Shown here: in pieces, positions 19,362 to 26,673 of the stretch | Numbering within the stretch: position 1 is the first letter of the stretch | Layout: each line of letters opens with the position of its first letter | DNA from: Caulobacter radicis | GTDB lineage: Bacteria > Pseudomonadota > Alphaproteobacteria > Caulobacterales > Caulobacteraceae | DNA length: 64,000 nucleotides | Assembly: GCF_003094615.1 (NCBI RefSeq) | Contig: NZ_QDKO01000032.1 | Coordinates: 186,001-250,000 of the forward strand | Direction of reading: 5' to 3' | Notes under the pieces: model-generated | Database searches by the model: none | Told to the model about the DNA's origin: nothing | The model's input: only the letters and a program-made list of their open reading frames with translations | Program-made: the position numbers and the translations under genes

Positions 19362-20174
19362 ATGATCCATGCCGTTCCAAGCGTCATGGGCGTGGTCAAT
19401 GTCACGCCCGACAGCTTCTCGGACGGCGGCCGGTTCTTCGATCCGGCCGCCGCCCTGTCTCACGCCCGCCAACTGATCGACGACGGCGCGGCTATTCTCG
19501 ACATCGGCGGCGAGAGCACGCGGCCGGGCTCGGATCCGGTCTCCGAGACCGAAGAGATCGCTCGCGTCGTCCCGCTGATCCGCGCTATCCGCGCCGAGAG
19601 CGACGTCGCCATCTCGATCGACACCATGAAACCGGGCGTGGCCCGCGCCGCCGTCGCGGCCGGGGCCGACATCTGGAACGACGTCGCGGCCCTGCGCTTC
19701 GCGCCCGACGCCCCCGAGGTCGCCGCCGAGCTGGGCTGCGAGGTCATCCTCATGCACATGCGCGGCGAGCCGGGGACCATGCAGGACGAGCCGCGCTACG
19801 ACGACGTGGTCGCCGAGGTCGAGGCCTTCCTGCTGGCCCGCGCCCTGACCGCCATGGCCGCGGGCGTCGAGCGCGAGAAGATCTGGCTGGATCCCGGCAT
19901 CGGCTTTGGCAAGACGCTGGAGCACAACCTCGCCCTGCTGGCCGCCCTGCCGCGCTTCAACGCCCTGGGTTATCGCGTCCTGCTGGGCGCCAGCCGCAAG
20001 CGCTTCATCGCCGCCATCGACCCGCGCGCCCAGGACGCCCGCGACCGCCTGGGCGGCTCGCTGGCCGTCCACCTGCACGGCGCGGCCTGCGGCGTGGAGG
20101 CCGTGCGCGTCCACGACGTGCGTGAGATGAGCCAGGCGCTGGCGGTGTGGAAGGCGATCGGGGCGGCGGGGTGA
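19362..20174 (+). CDS. folP: Dihydropteroate synthase
   Basis: A 270-residue enzyme joining p-aminobenzoate to dihydropterin pyrophosphate in folate synthesis. Signatures are MGVVNVTPDSFSDGG (9-23), ILDIGGESTRPGSDPV (45-60) and GASRKRFIA near the C-terminus. It is the target of sulfonamides. The ATG at 19362 is a good start. A GTG at 19326 that overlaps the ybjN-like stop is an alternative, adding 12 residues. No other folate gene is adjacent. Confidence 0.95.
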   Translation: MIHAVPSVMGVVNVTPDSFSDGGRFFDPAAALSHARQLIDDGAAILDIGGESTRPGSDPVSETEEIARVVPLIRAIRAESDVAISIDTMKPGVARAAVAAGADIWNDVAALRFAPDAPEVAAELGCEVILMHMRGEPGTMQDEPRYDDVVAEVEAFLLARALTAMAAGVEREKIWLDPGIGFGKTLEHNLALLAALPRFNALGYRVLLGASRKRFIAAIDPRAQDARDRLGGSLAVHLHGAACGVEAVRVHDVREMSQALAVWKAIGAAG

Positions 20175-20184
20175 CCCTCGGTAT

Positions 20185-20724
20185 TCACCGCCCGTAGTTG
20201 GCGGCCCTGGACGGGATGATCCGGTAGGCGCCGTCCACGACCTCGAGGCGTTCGGGCGGCGGGATCACGCCCTCCATGACGGGAAGGGTCTTGGCCTCGG
20301 GCCAGCGAACGCGAATTTCGGCCAGCAATCCCTCGCGCAGGCGGGTCGAGCGCTCCGCCGGTTCGCCGCGGGCGAAAGTCAGCCAGGCGCGACCGGGATG
20401 AAACAGGTCGCTGACACCGATCTCCTGCATGTCGTCGTTCGAACCGCGCCAGACGCCGACAAAGATCGTGCCCCGATCCTCCGGCGCAATGGCTTCGGTG
20501 TGGGGCAGGAAGTCGACCCATGCTTTGGTCGCATCATCGACATGTATGCCGTCCTGCCCGTCGGCGGCCGCATGACGGTGGAGCATGGCCAGGAGGTCGT
20601 CGTGGTCCTGCCGGCTCTTCAGCGGGACTTCGATCGCGACGACCGTTCGAGGCTTGGCGGGCTGCTCGACGGGGACGCAGGCCGAAGTGAACAACAGGGC
20701 GGCGACTATGAGGATGCGCCTCAT
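20185..20724 (-). CDS. Putative lipoprotein, function unknown
   Basis: A 179-residue protein with a short signal ending in TSAC, so lipidated at Cys16. The mature part has no family I recognise. It is rich in charged residues, with two cytosolic-enzyme-like stretches (DFLPHTEAIAPEDRGTIFVGVWRG and RAWLTFARG). The start overlaps the upstream membrane-protein stop by 4 bases (ATGA), so the two form an operon. Its neighbour's divergent ArsR regulator may control both. Confidence 0.75.
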   Translation of the reverse strand: MRRILIVAALLFTSACVPVEQPAKPRTVVAIEVPLKSRQDHDDLLAMLHRHAAADGQDGIHVDDATKAWVDFLPHTEAIAPEDRGTIFVGVWRGSNDDMQEIGVSDLFHPGRAWLTFARGEPAERSTRLREGLLAEIRVRWPEAKTLPVMEGVIPPPERLEVVDGAYRIIPSRAANYGR

Positions 20725-21167
20725 CGCACGCCTTCATAGGCGGCGCGCGCCACGAGCCTGCCCACCACGGCGCCGATGGCCGCCATGCCGGCGGCGATGA
20801 GCCAGGGCAGGGACGAGGAACGCCCATCGACCCCTGTCACGTACAGCGACAGAGCGGCCACGGCGGCGAAGGTCAGCGTCGCGCCGAGGGCGGCTCCGGC
20901 CAGAGGCGAACGGACGTCGAGAAAGTGCAACACCGCCCAGAACGGTCCGCCGACCGCGAGAAGCCCCACCATCCAGATCAGGAGGCTGCACGGTGCGATC
21001 ATCAGTCCGAAGCCCAAGGCCAGGCCGATGGCGGAGAACTGGCCCTCGGCCAGGATTGGGATGGCGCCGATCAAGGCCACGGCCGCGCTGGTCAGCATCG
21101 CGCCCACCAGGCCGCCAACGAACAGGGCGCTGATGATCCGGCCGGGATGAGTTTCGAAACGCCGCAT
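20721..21167 (-). CDS. Four-helix membrane protein under ArsR-type control
   Basis: A 148-residue protein with four hydrophobic segments and short loops (IISALFVGGLVGAMLTSAAVALIGAI; IGLALGFGLMIAPCSLLIWMVGLLAV; AGAALGATLTFAAVAALSLYV; PWLIAAGMAAIGAVVGRLV). I recognise no transporter family. I chose the ATG at 21167, since a longer frame would run into the ArsR promoter and has no ribosome site. The divergent arrangement with an ArsR gene, 85 bp away, suggests co-regulation. Confidence 0.75.
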   Translation of the reverse strand: MRRFETHPGRIISALFVGGLVGAMLTSAAVALIGAIPILAEGQFSAIGLALGFGLMIAPCSLLIWMVGLLAVGGPFWAVLHFLDVRSPLAGAALGATLTFAAVAALSLYVTGVDGRSSSLPWLIAAGMAAIGAVVGRLVARAAYEGVR

Positions 21168-21252
21168 GACGGGTCCCTTTGTTGATAAGTTGTTCCTTAA
21201 ATACCTCATCACTAATTTGCAAGTGGTTAGCGAACGGCTTAAATACCCTCCC
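21168..21252. promoter_or_regulatory. Divergent promoter region with repeated sites
   Basis: The 85-bp gap is AT-rich against its surroundings. It holds two direct copies of CTTAAATACC (21196-21205 and 21238-21247) and an inverted pair CTAA...TTAG between them (21212-21230). Such repeats are typical operator material for the ArsR protein encoded to its right. Exact promoter boxes are not clear. Confidence 0.45.
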
Positions 21253-21567
21253 ATGCAACGCGTGTTCGAAGCCCTGTCGTCGACGGTCCGGCGCAAGATC
21301 CTGGCCTATCTGGCCCATGCCGACCTGACGGCGGGTGAGATCGCCTCGCGCTTCGAGATCTCCAAGCCGGCGGTCTCGCAGCACCTGTCGATCCTGGAGG
21401 CGGCGGGCCTGGTCAGCAGCGATAAGCGCGGACAGTTCGTGCACTACAGCCTGGTGCGCGACAGCCTGGTCAACACGCTGACCGAGTTCGTGCAGGAGGT
21501 CTGCCCCGTCTCCCGGCCGCTGAAGGCCGAGAGCGCGCGCCTTAAGACCGAGCGCGACGGCGAGTGA
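21253..21567 (+). CDS. ArsR family winged-helix regulator
   Basis: A 104-residue ArsR/SmtB-type repressor. The winged helix is obvious: VFEALSSTVRRKILAYLAHADLTAGEIASRF, then SKPAVSQHLSILEAAGLVSSDKRGQFVHYSL. The metal-binding ELCVCDL motif of classical sensors is absent, as in SdpR/BigR-like members. It probably represses its own gene and the divergent membrane protein/lipoprotein pair. The ATG at 21253 gives the usual family start; the frame is open further upstream but into the operator. Confidence 0.9.
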   Translation: MQRVFEALSSTVRRKILAYLAHADLTAGEIASRFEISKPAVSQHLSILEAAGLVSSDKRGQFVHYSLVRDSLVNTLTEFVQEVCPVSRPLKAESARLKTERDGE

Positions 21568-21633
21568 TCGGCAACGACGTCGGCCAGCCGACGTTATAGG
21601 CTCCTTGAACCTTCGCTTTCGGGGAGTCCGCCA

Positions 21634-22044
21634 ATGATCCGTCCGTTGTTCGTCGCCGGCCTGGCCGTCCTGGCCCTGGCCGCCTGCGAGAAGAAGACCG
21701 AGGCGCCCAAGCCCGCGCCGACGCCAGACAACCTGGCCCAGAGCCCGGCGCCGCCGGCCGCGCCCGCCGCCGCGGAGCCCAAGCAGATCGTCTATGCCTG
21801 CGCCGACGGCAGCGTGCTGAAGGCGACCTATCCCGACGACAAGACCGCCGTGGTCGAATACGGCGACAAGACCCGCACCCTAAGCGTGGCCATGTCGGCC
21901 AGCGGCGCGCGCTATGTGGGCGAGGGCCTGCAATGGTGGACCAAGGGCATGACCGAAGGGATGGTCGCGCCGCTCAAGGACGGCGAAGACGTCGCCAGCG
22001 CCAAGCCGGTCGAATGCATGGCCCCGTCGGATGCGGGAAAGTAG
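21634..22044 (+). CDS. Lipoprotein with an MliC-like lysozyme-inhibitor domain
   Basis: A 136-residue lipoprotein. The signal ends in LAAC (Cys18). A Pro/Ala linker leads to a domain (about 52-135) like MliC, which inhibits C-type lysozyme: YACADGSVLKATYPDDKTAVVEY, and SASGARYVGEGLQWWTKG. Two cysteines could form the family's disulfide. The role would be protecting peptidoglycan from host lysozyme; in a free-living bacterium the target may differ. The gene has its own GGGGAG-containing upstream site. Confidence 0.82.
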   Translation: MIRPLFVAGLAVLALAACEKKTEAPKPAPTPDNLAQSPAPPAAPAAAEPKQIVYACADGSVLKATYPDDKTAVVEYGDKTRTLSVAMSASGARYVGEGLQWWTKGMTEGMVAPLKDGEDVASAKPVECMAPSDAGK

Positions 22045-22059
22045 GGACGGTTCTCTCTC

Positions 22060-22082
22060 CCCTCCCCCATCAAGGGGGAGGG
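22060..22082. repeat. Family D hairpin, single arm
   Basis: CCCTCCCCC-ATCAA-GGGGGAGGG is a perfect 9-bp hairpin and matches one arm of the element at 7378-7502. The second arm is missing. It may act as a weak terminator between convergent genes. Confidence 0.6.
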
Positions 22083-22118
22083 AAGTGGGAAAGGCCCTTC
22101 GCCTCGGCTGCGCCCACC

Positions 22119-22862
22119 CTAGAGCAACGTTCGCTGCGCGGGTTCCACCGTCTCCGCCGGCGACGCCTCCCCCCGACGCCGCAACTCGGTCTCGGCGCTG
22201 AAGCGCACGTCGGGGTCGCGGTCCTGGGCCAGGAGGCGCAGCGCCTCGTCGCCGACCAGGGGCCAGGCCTTGCCGCGCTCGGGGCCCCTGGGCGCGCGGG
22301 GCAGCAGGCCCGGCTCGGCGCTCCAGGCCAGCAGTTGCTCCAGCGAGGCCTCGCTCAGCATGTCGCGCAGGTGATGGGCGGTGACATAGGCGTCGGGCAG
22401 GGCGCGGTGGGCCGGCAGGCCCAGCGCGTGGACCAGGCCCAGCGGCATCCGCTGGTAGCGCAGCATCTGGTTGGAGAAGCTGGTCAGGTGCGGCCACAGC
22501 CGCAGGGCGCATTTCCAGGTGCAGATCCAGGCCGCCCCGCCCGCCAGGGCCGGCGTGCAGTAGCGCTGCTCGAACGAGGCCCGATGCGCCGCCAGCGCCG
22601 CGACGCCGCCTTCGGGTTTCAGCACGCCGGGCGCGGCGTCCTTCCAGAACGGCGCGCCGGCCACCTCGGCGTCGAGGATGTGGTGAACGGCCATGGTTTC
22701 CGGCGAGATCGGGCGGCCGGGATTGACCAGCAGGGCGCCGCGGTCGTCGTCGACGCGCCAGAGGCCGCCGGGGTCCTGGACGACGTCCTGCCAGCCGATC
22801 TCGCAGACGTCCTGCGGTCCATTGCCGGCGGTCTCGAGGTCGATGACGCGGATGCGTGTCAT
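22119..22862 (-). CDS. DnaQ-family 3'-5' exonuclease
   Basis: A 247-residue DEDD exonuclease, like the epsilon proofreading subunit or RNase T. Exo I is VIDLETAG (Asp8, Glu10), Exo II is in LAAHRASFEQRY, and Exo III is HRALPDAYVTAHHL. About 60 residues follow the exonuclease core, with a helical segment rich in Arg and Glu. I chose the ATG at 22862, where the exonuclease begins; the frame is open further upstream. The nucleic acid substrate is unknown. Confidence 0.85.
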   Translation of the reverse strand: MTRIRVIDLETAGNGPQDVCEIGWQDVVQDPGGLWRVDDDRGALLVNPGRPISPETMAVHHILDAEVAGAPFWKDAAPGVLKPEGGVAALAAHRASFEQRYCTPALAGGAAWICTWKCALRLWPHLTSFSNQMLRYQRMPLGLVHALGLPAHRALPDAYVTAHHLRDMLSEASLEQLLAWSAEPGLLPRAPRGPERGKAWPLVGDEALRLLAQDRDPDVRFSAETELRRRGEASPAETVEPAQRTLL

Positions 22863-22918
22863 CGAAAGAATATGGGCCCAGCCCGCGTCGAGGCCAAACG
22901 GCCCGGCGCCCAAACCTG

Positions 22919-23818
22919 TCAGCTGACTCGCAGGAAGGCGCGGCCGGCGGCGAAGTCGCCGACCTCGACATAGGCCCGACGCACGGTCTCGCGGCCGTCG
23001 CGGCCCTGGAAGACGAACTCCACCGTCATGGCCTCGCGCGGGTCGAGCCGGGCGATGACGTCGCCGGCCTCGCGCGGGAAGCGAAAGCTCATGCCGGTCT
23101 TGGCGCCGGTCGGCAGCAGGGTGGGGGCGGGAACGGCGTCGCGGGTCTCGGCCCCGAACACCCGGCTGGCCGCGCGCGGGGCGGCGTTGTCGGCCAGGCC
23201 CCCGCCGTTGCGGGCCTTCAGATAGGGACCTTGGGTGCGGGCCGGATCACGCATGACCAGCCGTGCGGTGTAGGGGCGCGCCCCGTCGGCGAAGGTCGCC
23301 ACGGCCAGCAGTTCGGTGTTGCGGCCGGCCAGGCCGAACAGCAGCCGGTCGCCGCCGAAGCTGGCCGTCTGCGACAGCCGCCAGAACGGAATGGTCGCCG
23401 AGCTGGCGCGGTCGGCCTGCCAGCTGGCGCGGTCGCCCGGATAGTTCATCCGCTGCAGCAGGGCGTAGCCCTCGAAGGCCTTGCGCACGCGGCCGGCGGC
23501 GGTGGTCAGGTCCTTGGAGCCGCAGGGCACGGAGGCGGCCTTGGCGTGGGCGCGCTGCTGCACGCCGTCCAGTTGCTCGACGCTGGCGCCGGCGCGCAGG
23601 GCCGCGCCCCGCGCCTGGGCCCGGCCGGCGTCGAGGGCGCCCGAAAGCGATGGGGTGAACAGGCCGCAGCGCGCGCCGGCGGCGCTCATCAGGCTGCGTT
23701 CGTAGAAGACGTCGGAGGGGGTGGCCATCGCCGCCTGGGCCGCGCCGAACATGGCTGTGGCGACGAACGTCGCCGCCAGGCGCCGCTTTCGCGGGGCGGA
23801 GGTCTTCACGGTGGCCAT
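22919..23818 (-). CDS. Exported protein of unknown function
   Basis: A 299-residue protein with a signal peptide (1-32, ending AMA) after a basic N-terminus. No catalytic motif stands out. The middle is rich in Ala, Arg and Gly; the C-terminal third looks like a beta-rich domain (SFRFPREAGDVIARLDPREAMTVEFVFQGRDGRETVRRAYVEVGDF). Two Cys (about 50 and 99) could pair. It probably acts in the periplasm. The upstream region holds a small hairpin (TCTCG...CGAGA, 23820-23836). Confidence 0.7.
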   Translation of the reverse strand: MATVKTSAPRKRRLAATFVATAMFGAAQAAMATPSDVFYERSLMSAAGARCGLFTPSLSGALDAGRAQARGAALRAGASVEQLDGVQQRAHAKAASVPCGSKDLTTAAGRVRKAFEGYALLQRMNYPGDRASWQADRASSATIPFWRLSQTASFGGDRLLFGLAGRNTELLAVATFADGARPYTARLVMRDPARTQGPYLKARNGGGLADNAAPRAASRVFGAETRDAVPAPTLLPTGAKTGMSFRFPREAGDVIARLDPREAMTVEFVFQGRDGRETVRRAYVEVGDFAAGRAFLRVS

Positions 23819-23887
23819 TTTCTCGTATTCTGCGAGAGAGGATATTCGAGCGGACCTTAGCCGCTCCTGGTTGCGGTTCGGTTAGCG

Positions 23888-24217
23888 ATGCTTCTTTCGA
23901 CGGATCTTTGGGTGGGCGCGCTGATCCGCCGCGCCGAGCTGGGCGGAGCCTTCGCCATGGTCGTGCGCAAGGGCGACGCCCGGGCGGGCGCGGTGCTGGT
24001 CAAGGTGGTCGACCGCAGGGCCGGAACCGTGCGGCTCTACAGCGAAGCCACGCGCGGCGACGGCGAGCGGGTGTGGATGCAGCCGACCAAGTCGGACTTC
24101 GAGCCGGATCTCGACGCCTATGCCGAGCGCGCCGCCCGCATCGATCCCGACGTCTGGGTGGTGGAGATCGAGGATCGCGAGGGCCGCCATTTCCTGACCG
24201 AGGCGGTCGAGGGCTGA
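23888..24217 (+). CDS. DUF1491 family protein
   Basis: A 109-residue cytosolic protein matching the alphaproteobacterial DUF1491 family. It opens with LLSTDLWVGALIRRAELGGAFAMVVRKGDARAG, and ends with DPDVWVVEIEDREGRHFLTEAVEG. No catalytic residues are evident. Function is not known. The strand and spacing suggest it is a single gene. The start has no strong ribosome site. Confidence 0.82.
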   Translation: MLLSTDLWVGALIRRAELGGAFAMVVRKGDARAGAVLVKVVDRRAGTVRLYSEATRGDGERVWMQPTKSDFEPDLDAYAERAARIDPDVWVVEIEDREGRHFLTEAVEG

Positions 24218-24311
24218 ATACGGGGCGGGACGACAGGCCGCACGGCGTTCCTGCAACGATCCACAGCATTAACCCTGCCGCTAAACCAGACCGAAAGTAG
24301 AGCGCGTCAGG

Positions 24312-24362
24312 ATGTCGCAGGTCTCCAAAGCAGCCCCCGTCATCCGCCCATGCTCTTTTTGA
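24312..24362 (+). CDS. Possible 16-codon leader peptide overlapping the next gene
   Basis: An ATG at 24312, preceded by AGG, opens a 16-codon frame (MSQVSKAAPVIRPCSF) that ends TGA at 24360-24362. The stop overlaps the ATG of the next gene as TGATG. That arrangement is typical of translational coupling. It could equally be chance, since the frame is very short. Confidence 0.3.
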   Translation: MSQVSKAAPVIRPCSF

Positions 24363-24730
24363 TGAACGACGTCGTGCTCAGCCTGGACGCCGCCGAACTG
24401 TCGCCGCCGATGACGCGCGACCGTTTCGCGGCCCTGTCGCTGAACTTCGTCGCCGAGCTGGGCAAGGAGCTCTATGCCGAGGAGCCGCTGCTGCACCACA
24501 AGCAGCTGGAAAAGGCCAAGCGCCTGGCGGCCCTGATCATCGCCAAGGCCCCGGAGATCAACGCGGCGCTGTTCGTCGCGCCGGCGCGCGGCTGCCTGAT
24601 CGAGCAGGTGCAGGTGCGCTACGCCCAGATCGGCCTGGAGGTCATGGGCGCGCTGCATCAGCGTCAGAAGGCCGGCCAACTGACCAATCTCGAGGCCGAT
24701 CGCCAGGTCTGGCGTCGGCTGGCGGCCTGA
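24362..24730 (+). CDS. Small soluble protein of unknown function
   Basis: A 122-residue helical protein (MNDVVLSLDAAELSPPMTRDRFAALSLNFVAELG...). No motif or membrane segment is seen; one Cys lies late (GCLIEQVQV). An ATG at 24350 would add four residues. I prefer 24362 because a short upstream frame ends on it as TGATG and no ribosome site precedes either ATG. The family is not recognised. Confidence 0.65.
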   Translation: MNDVVLSLDAAELSPPMTRDRFAALSLNFVAELGKELYAEEPLLHHKQLEKAKRLAALIIAKAPEINAALFVAPARGCLIEQVQVRYAQIGLEVMGALHQRQKAGQLTNLEADRQVWRRLAA

Positions 24731-24746
24731 CGTCGACGGCGGCCCG

Positions 24747-24884
24747 CTACATCAGCAGGCCGGCCACGATGTTCAGGACGAGGGCTATCACCACCAATCC
24801 GGCCAGCACCGTGCCCAGGCAGAGCGCGCTCTGTCCCAGGGGACGACGACGGATGTGATCGCGAGGGTCTTCGGCCAGAGCCAT
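24747..24884 (-). CDS. Small single-pass membrane protein
   Basis: A 45-residue protein with a charged N-terminus (MALAEDPRDHIRRRPLG) and one C-terminal hydrophobic helix (ALCLGTVLAGLVVIALVLNIVAGLLM). A strong GGAGGAAAC ribosome site 6 bases before the ATG supports it. It resembles small regulatory or scaffolding membrane peptides, but the family is not recognised. Confidence 0.65.
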   Translation of the reverse strand: MALAEDPRDHIRRRPLGQSALCLGTVLAGLVVIALVLNIVAGLLM

Positions 24885-25093
24885 GTCGTTTCCTCCGTCG
24901 CCCCGACGGCTCTCGGGGGCCGAACGTCGGCGACAAGGTGAGCATGACTCCAATTCCCCAAGTTGAATAGGGTCTTTTCGAACGCCTGTTCGTCGGGCGT
25001 CGGAGCATTTTCGCCCGTCGGGGCGACCTCCCTGGGTTGCCAGGGCTCGACCGCTCTCGCTAGGCTCGGAGCCAGTATCGGGGGCTTGATCAG

Positions 25094-26647
25094 ATGAGTG
25101 AACGGGACGGGCGATCGGCGGGGGCGCCGACGCGGCGGGCCATGGTGCTGGGGGCGGCGCTTTCGCCCCTGCTGTGGGCGGCGGGCGCGGGACAGGGCCG
25201 CGCGGCGCCGGCCGAAGGGCGATGGATGGTCGCCTCGTCGGCCAATTTCAACGTCTACAGCGCCGGCGACGAGCGCCAGCTGCGCGCCTACGCGCTGATG
25301 CTCGAAGACTTCGACATGACGCTGCGCTTCATGCACGGCCTGCCGCTGGACAAGGCCGCCGACCGCAAGCTCGACGTCCACCTGATCGACAGCAAGGCCG
25401 AGCTGCGGATCACCTATCCCGGCGCCGACGAGAACTGGGCCGGCTACTACGTGGCCACGCCGCTCGACGTGGTCTGCATCGCCTTGAGGCCGCGCCGGGT
25501 GGCCAGCCAGGACGAGGACGGCAACGACATCACGATGCACGAGTACGCGCACCACTTCATGCGCCGCAACCTCACCTTCGCCTACGCCCCGTGGCTGGTG
25601 GAGGGCTACGCCGAATATGTCGCCACCACGCTGTTCGACGGCGACCAGATCATCGTCGGCAAGATCAACGCCAACCGCGGCGAGTGGCTGATGAACGCGG
25701 CCTGGCTGCCGCTGGAAGACCTGCTGACCAAGCGCTCGAGCGAACTGCCGACGGAGCGGGGCAAGAACTACTATCCCCAGGCCTGGCTGCTGACCCACTA
25801 CTTCATGAGCGACAAGAAGCGGAAGGCGCAGCTGGAGGTCTATATCCGAGCGGTCGGCGATGGGCAGGGCTCGGTCGAAGCTATGGAGAAGGCCACGGGC
25901 ATGACCCTGGACGGGCTGACCAAGGCCCTGCGCGAATACACCCGGGGTCAGCTGCCGCTGCAGGGCTACAACCGCAAGCGCAAGCGCGAGGTTCCGATCA
26001 CGGTGACGCGCCTGCCGGCCTCGGCCGACGATCTCGTCCTGCGCCGCGTGCGCATGGCGCGGGACGACTTCGAGCAGGACGGCCCGGCCTTCGTCGGCGA
26101 GATCCGCAAGATCGCCGCCCGCTATCCGGGCGACGCCTATGCCGACCTGACCCTGGCGCGGGCCGAGCAGCTGGCCGGTGATCCGGAGGCCGGCATGGCG
26201 ATCCTCGACCGCCGCCTGGCCGCCGATCCGGCCGACCTGCTGGCGCTGGAGTACAAGGCGCTGGGCCTGCTGGCCAAGGCCGACAAGAACCCCGACGACG
26301 CCGCGGCTCTCAACAAGGCGGCCGGCGCGGTGCTGGCCAAGGCCTTCCAGGTCGACTCCAACCGCTACCAGATCCTGCTGGCCTACGCCCGCAGCCGCAA
26401 GACCGCTCCCGGCTATCCCAGCGACAACGTCATGGAGGCGCTGCTGCTGGCCAACGAGCTGGCGCCGCAGGTCTCGGAGGTGACGCTGGAGACCGTCCAG
26501 GCGCTGGCCATGCGCGGGGAGTACGGCCATGCGGCCTTCCTGCTGAAGCCGCTGGTCAACGACCCGCACGGCCGTCGCAATGAGCGGGCTGCGCAGTTCC
26601 TCCAGGAGCTGGAGGCCAAGGCGGCCGCGAAGAAGACGGCGGCCTGA
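25094..26647 (+). CDS. Exported gluzincin-like protein with C-terminal helical repeats (paralogue 1)
   Basis: A 517-residue protein. The N-terminus has a possible Tat signal (TRRAMVLGAALSPLLWAAGAG). The catalytic signature HEYAHHF puts zinc ligands at His149 and His153 with Glu150 as base, and EGYAEY (170-175) supplies a likely third Glu ligand. From about residue 310 the sequence turns into TPR-like helical repeats (AYADLTLARAEQLAGDPEAGMAIL). It resembles DUF1570-type peptidases, but the family is uncertain and activity is not shown. The next gene is a paralogue, 26 bp away. Confidence 0.75.
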   Translation: MSERDGRSAGAPTRRAMVLGAALSPLLWAAGAGQGRAAPAEGRWMVASSANFNVYSAGDERQLRAYALMLEDFDMTLRFMHGLPLDKAADRKLDVHLIDSKAELRITYPGADENWAGYYVATPLDVVCIALRPRRVASQDEDGNDITMHEYAHHFMRRNLTFAYAPWLVEGYAEYVATTLFDGDQIIVGKINANRGEWLMNAAWLPLEDLLTKRSSELPTERGKNYYPQAWLLTHYFMSDKKRKAQLEVYIRAVGDGQGSVEAMEKATGMTLDGLTKALREYTRGQLPLQGYNRKRKREVPITVTRLPASADDLVLRRVRMARDDFEQDGPAFVGEIRKIAARYPGDAYADLTLARAEQLAGDPEAGMAILDRRLAADPADLLALEYKALGLLAKADKNPDDAAALNKAAGAVLAKAFQVDSNRYQILLAYARSRKTAPGYPSDNVMEALLLANELAPQVSEVTLETVQALAMRGEYGHAAFLLKPLVNDPHGRRNERAAQFLQELEAKAAAKKTAA

Positions 26648-26673
26648 AGCTGGGCCTTGCCCCGCATCGCGAT

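Noticed and set aside
24218..24311. Possible TTAA-based CtrA site near 24271
   Set aside because: The spacing between TTAA and CTAA is 8, not 7, and only one half is complete.
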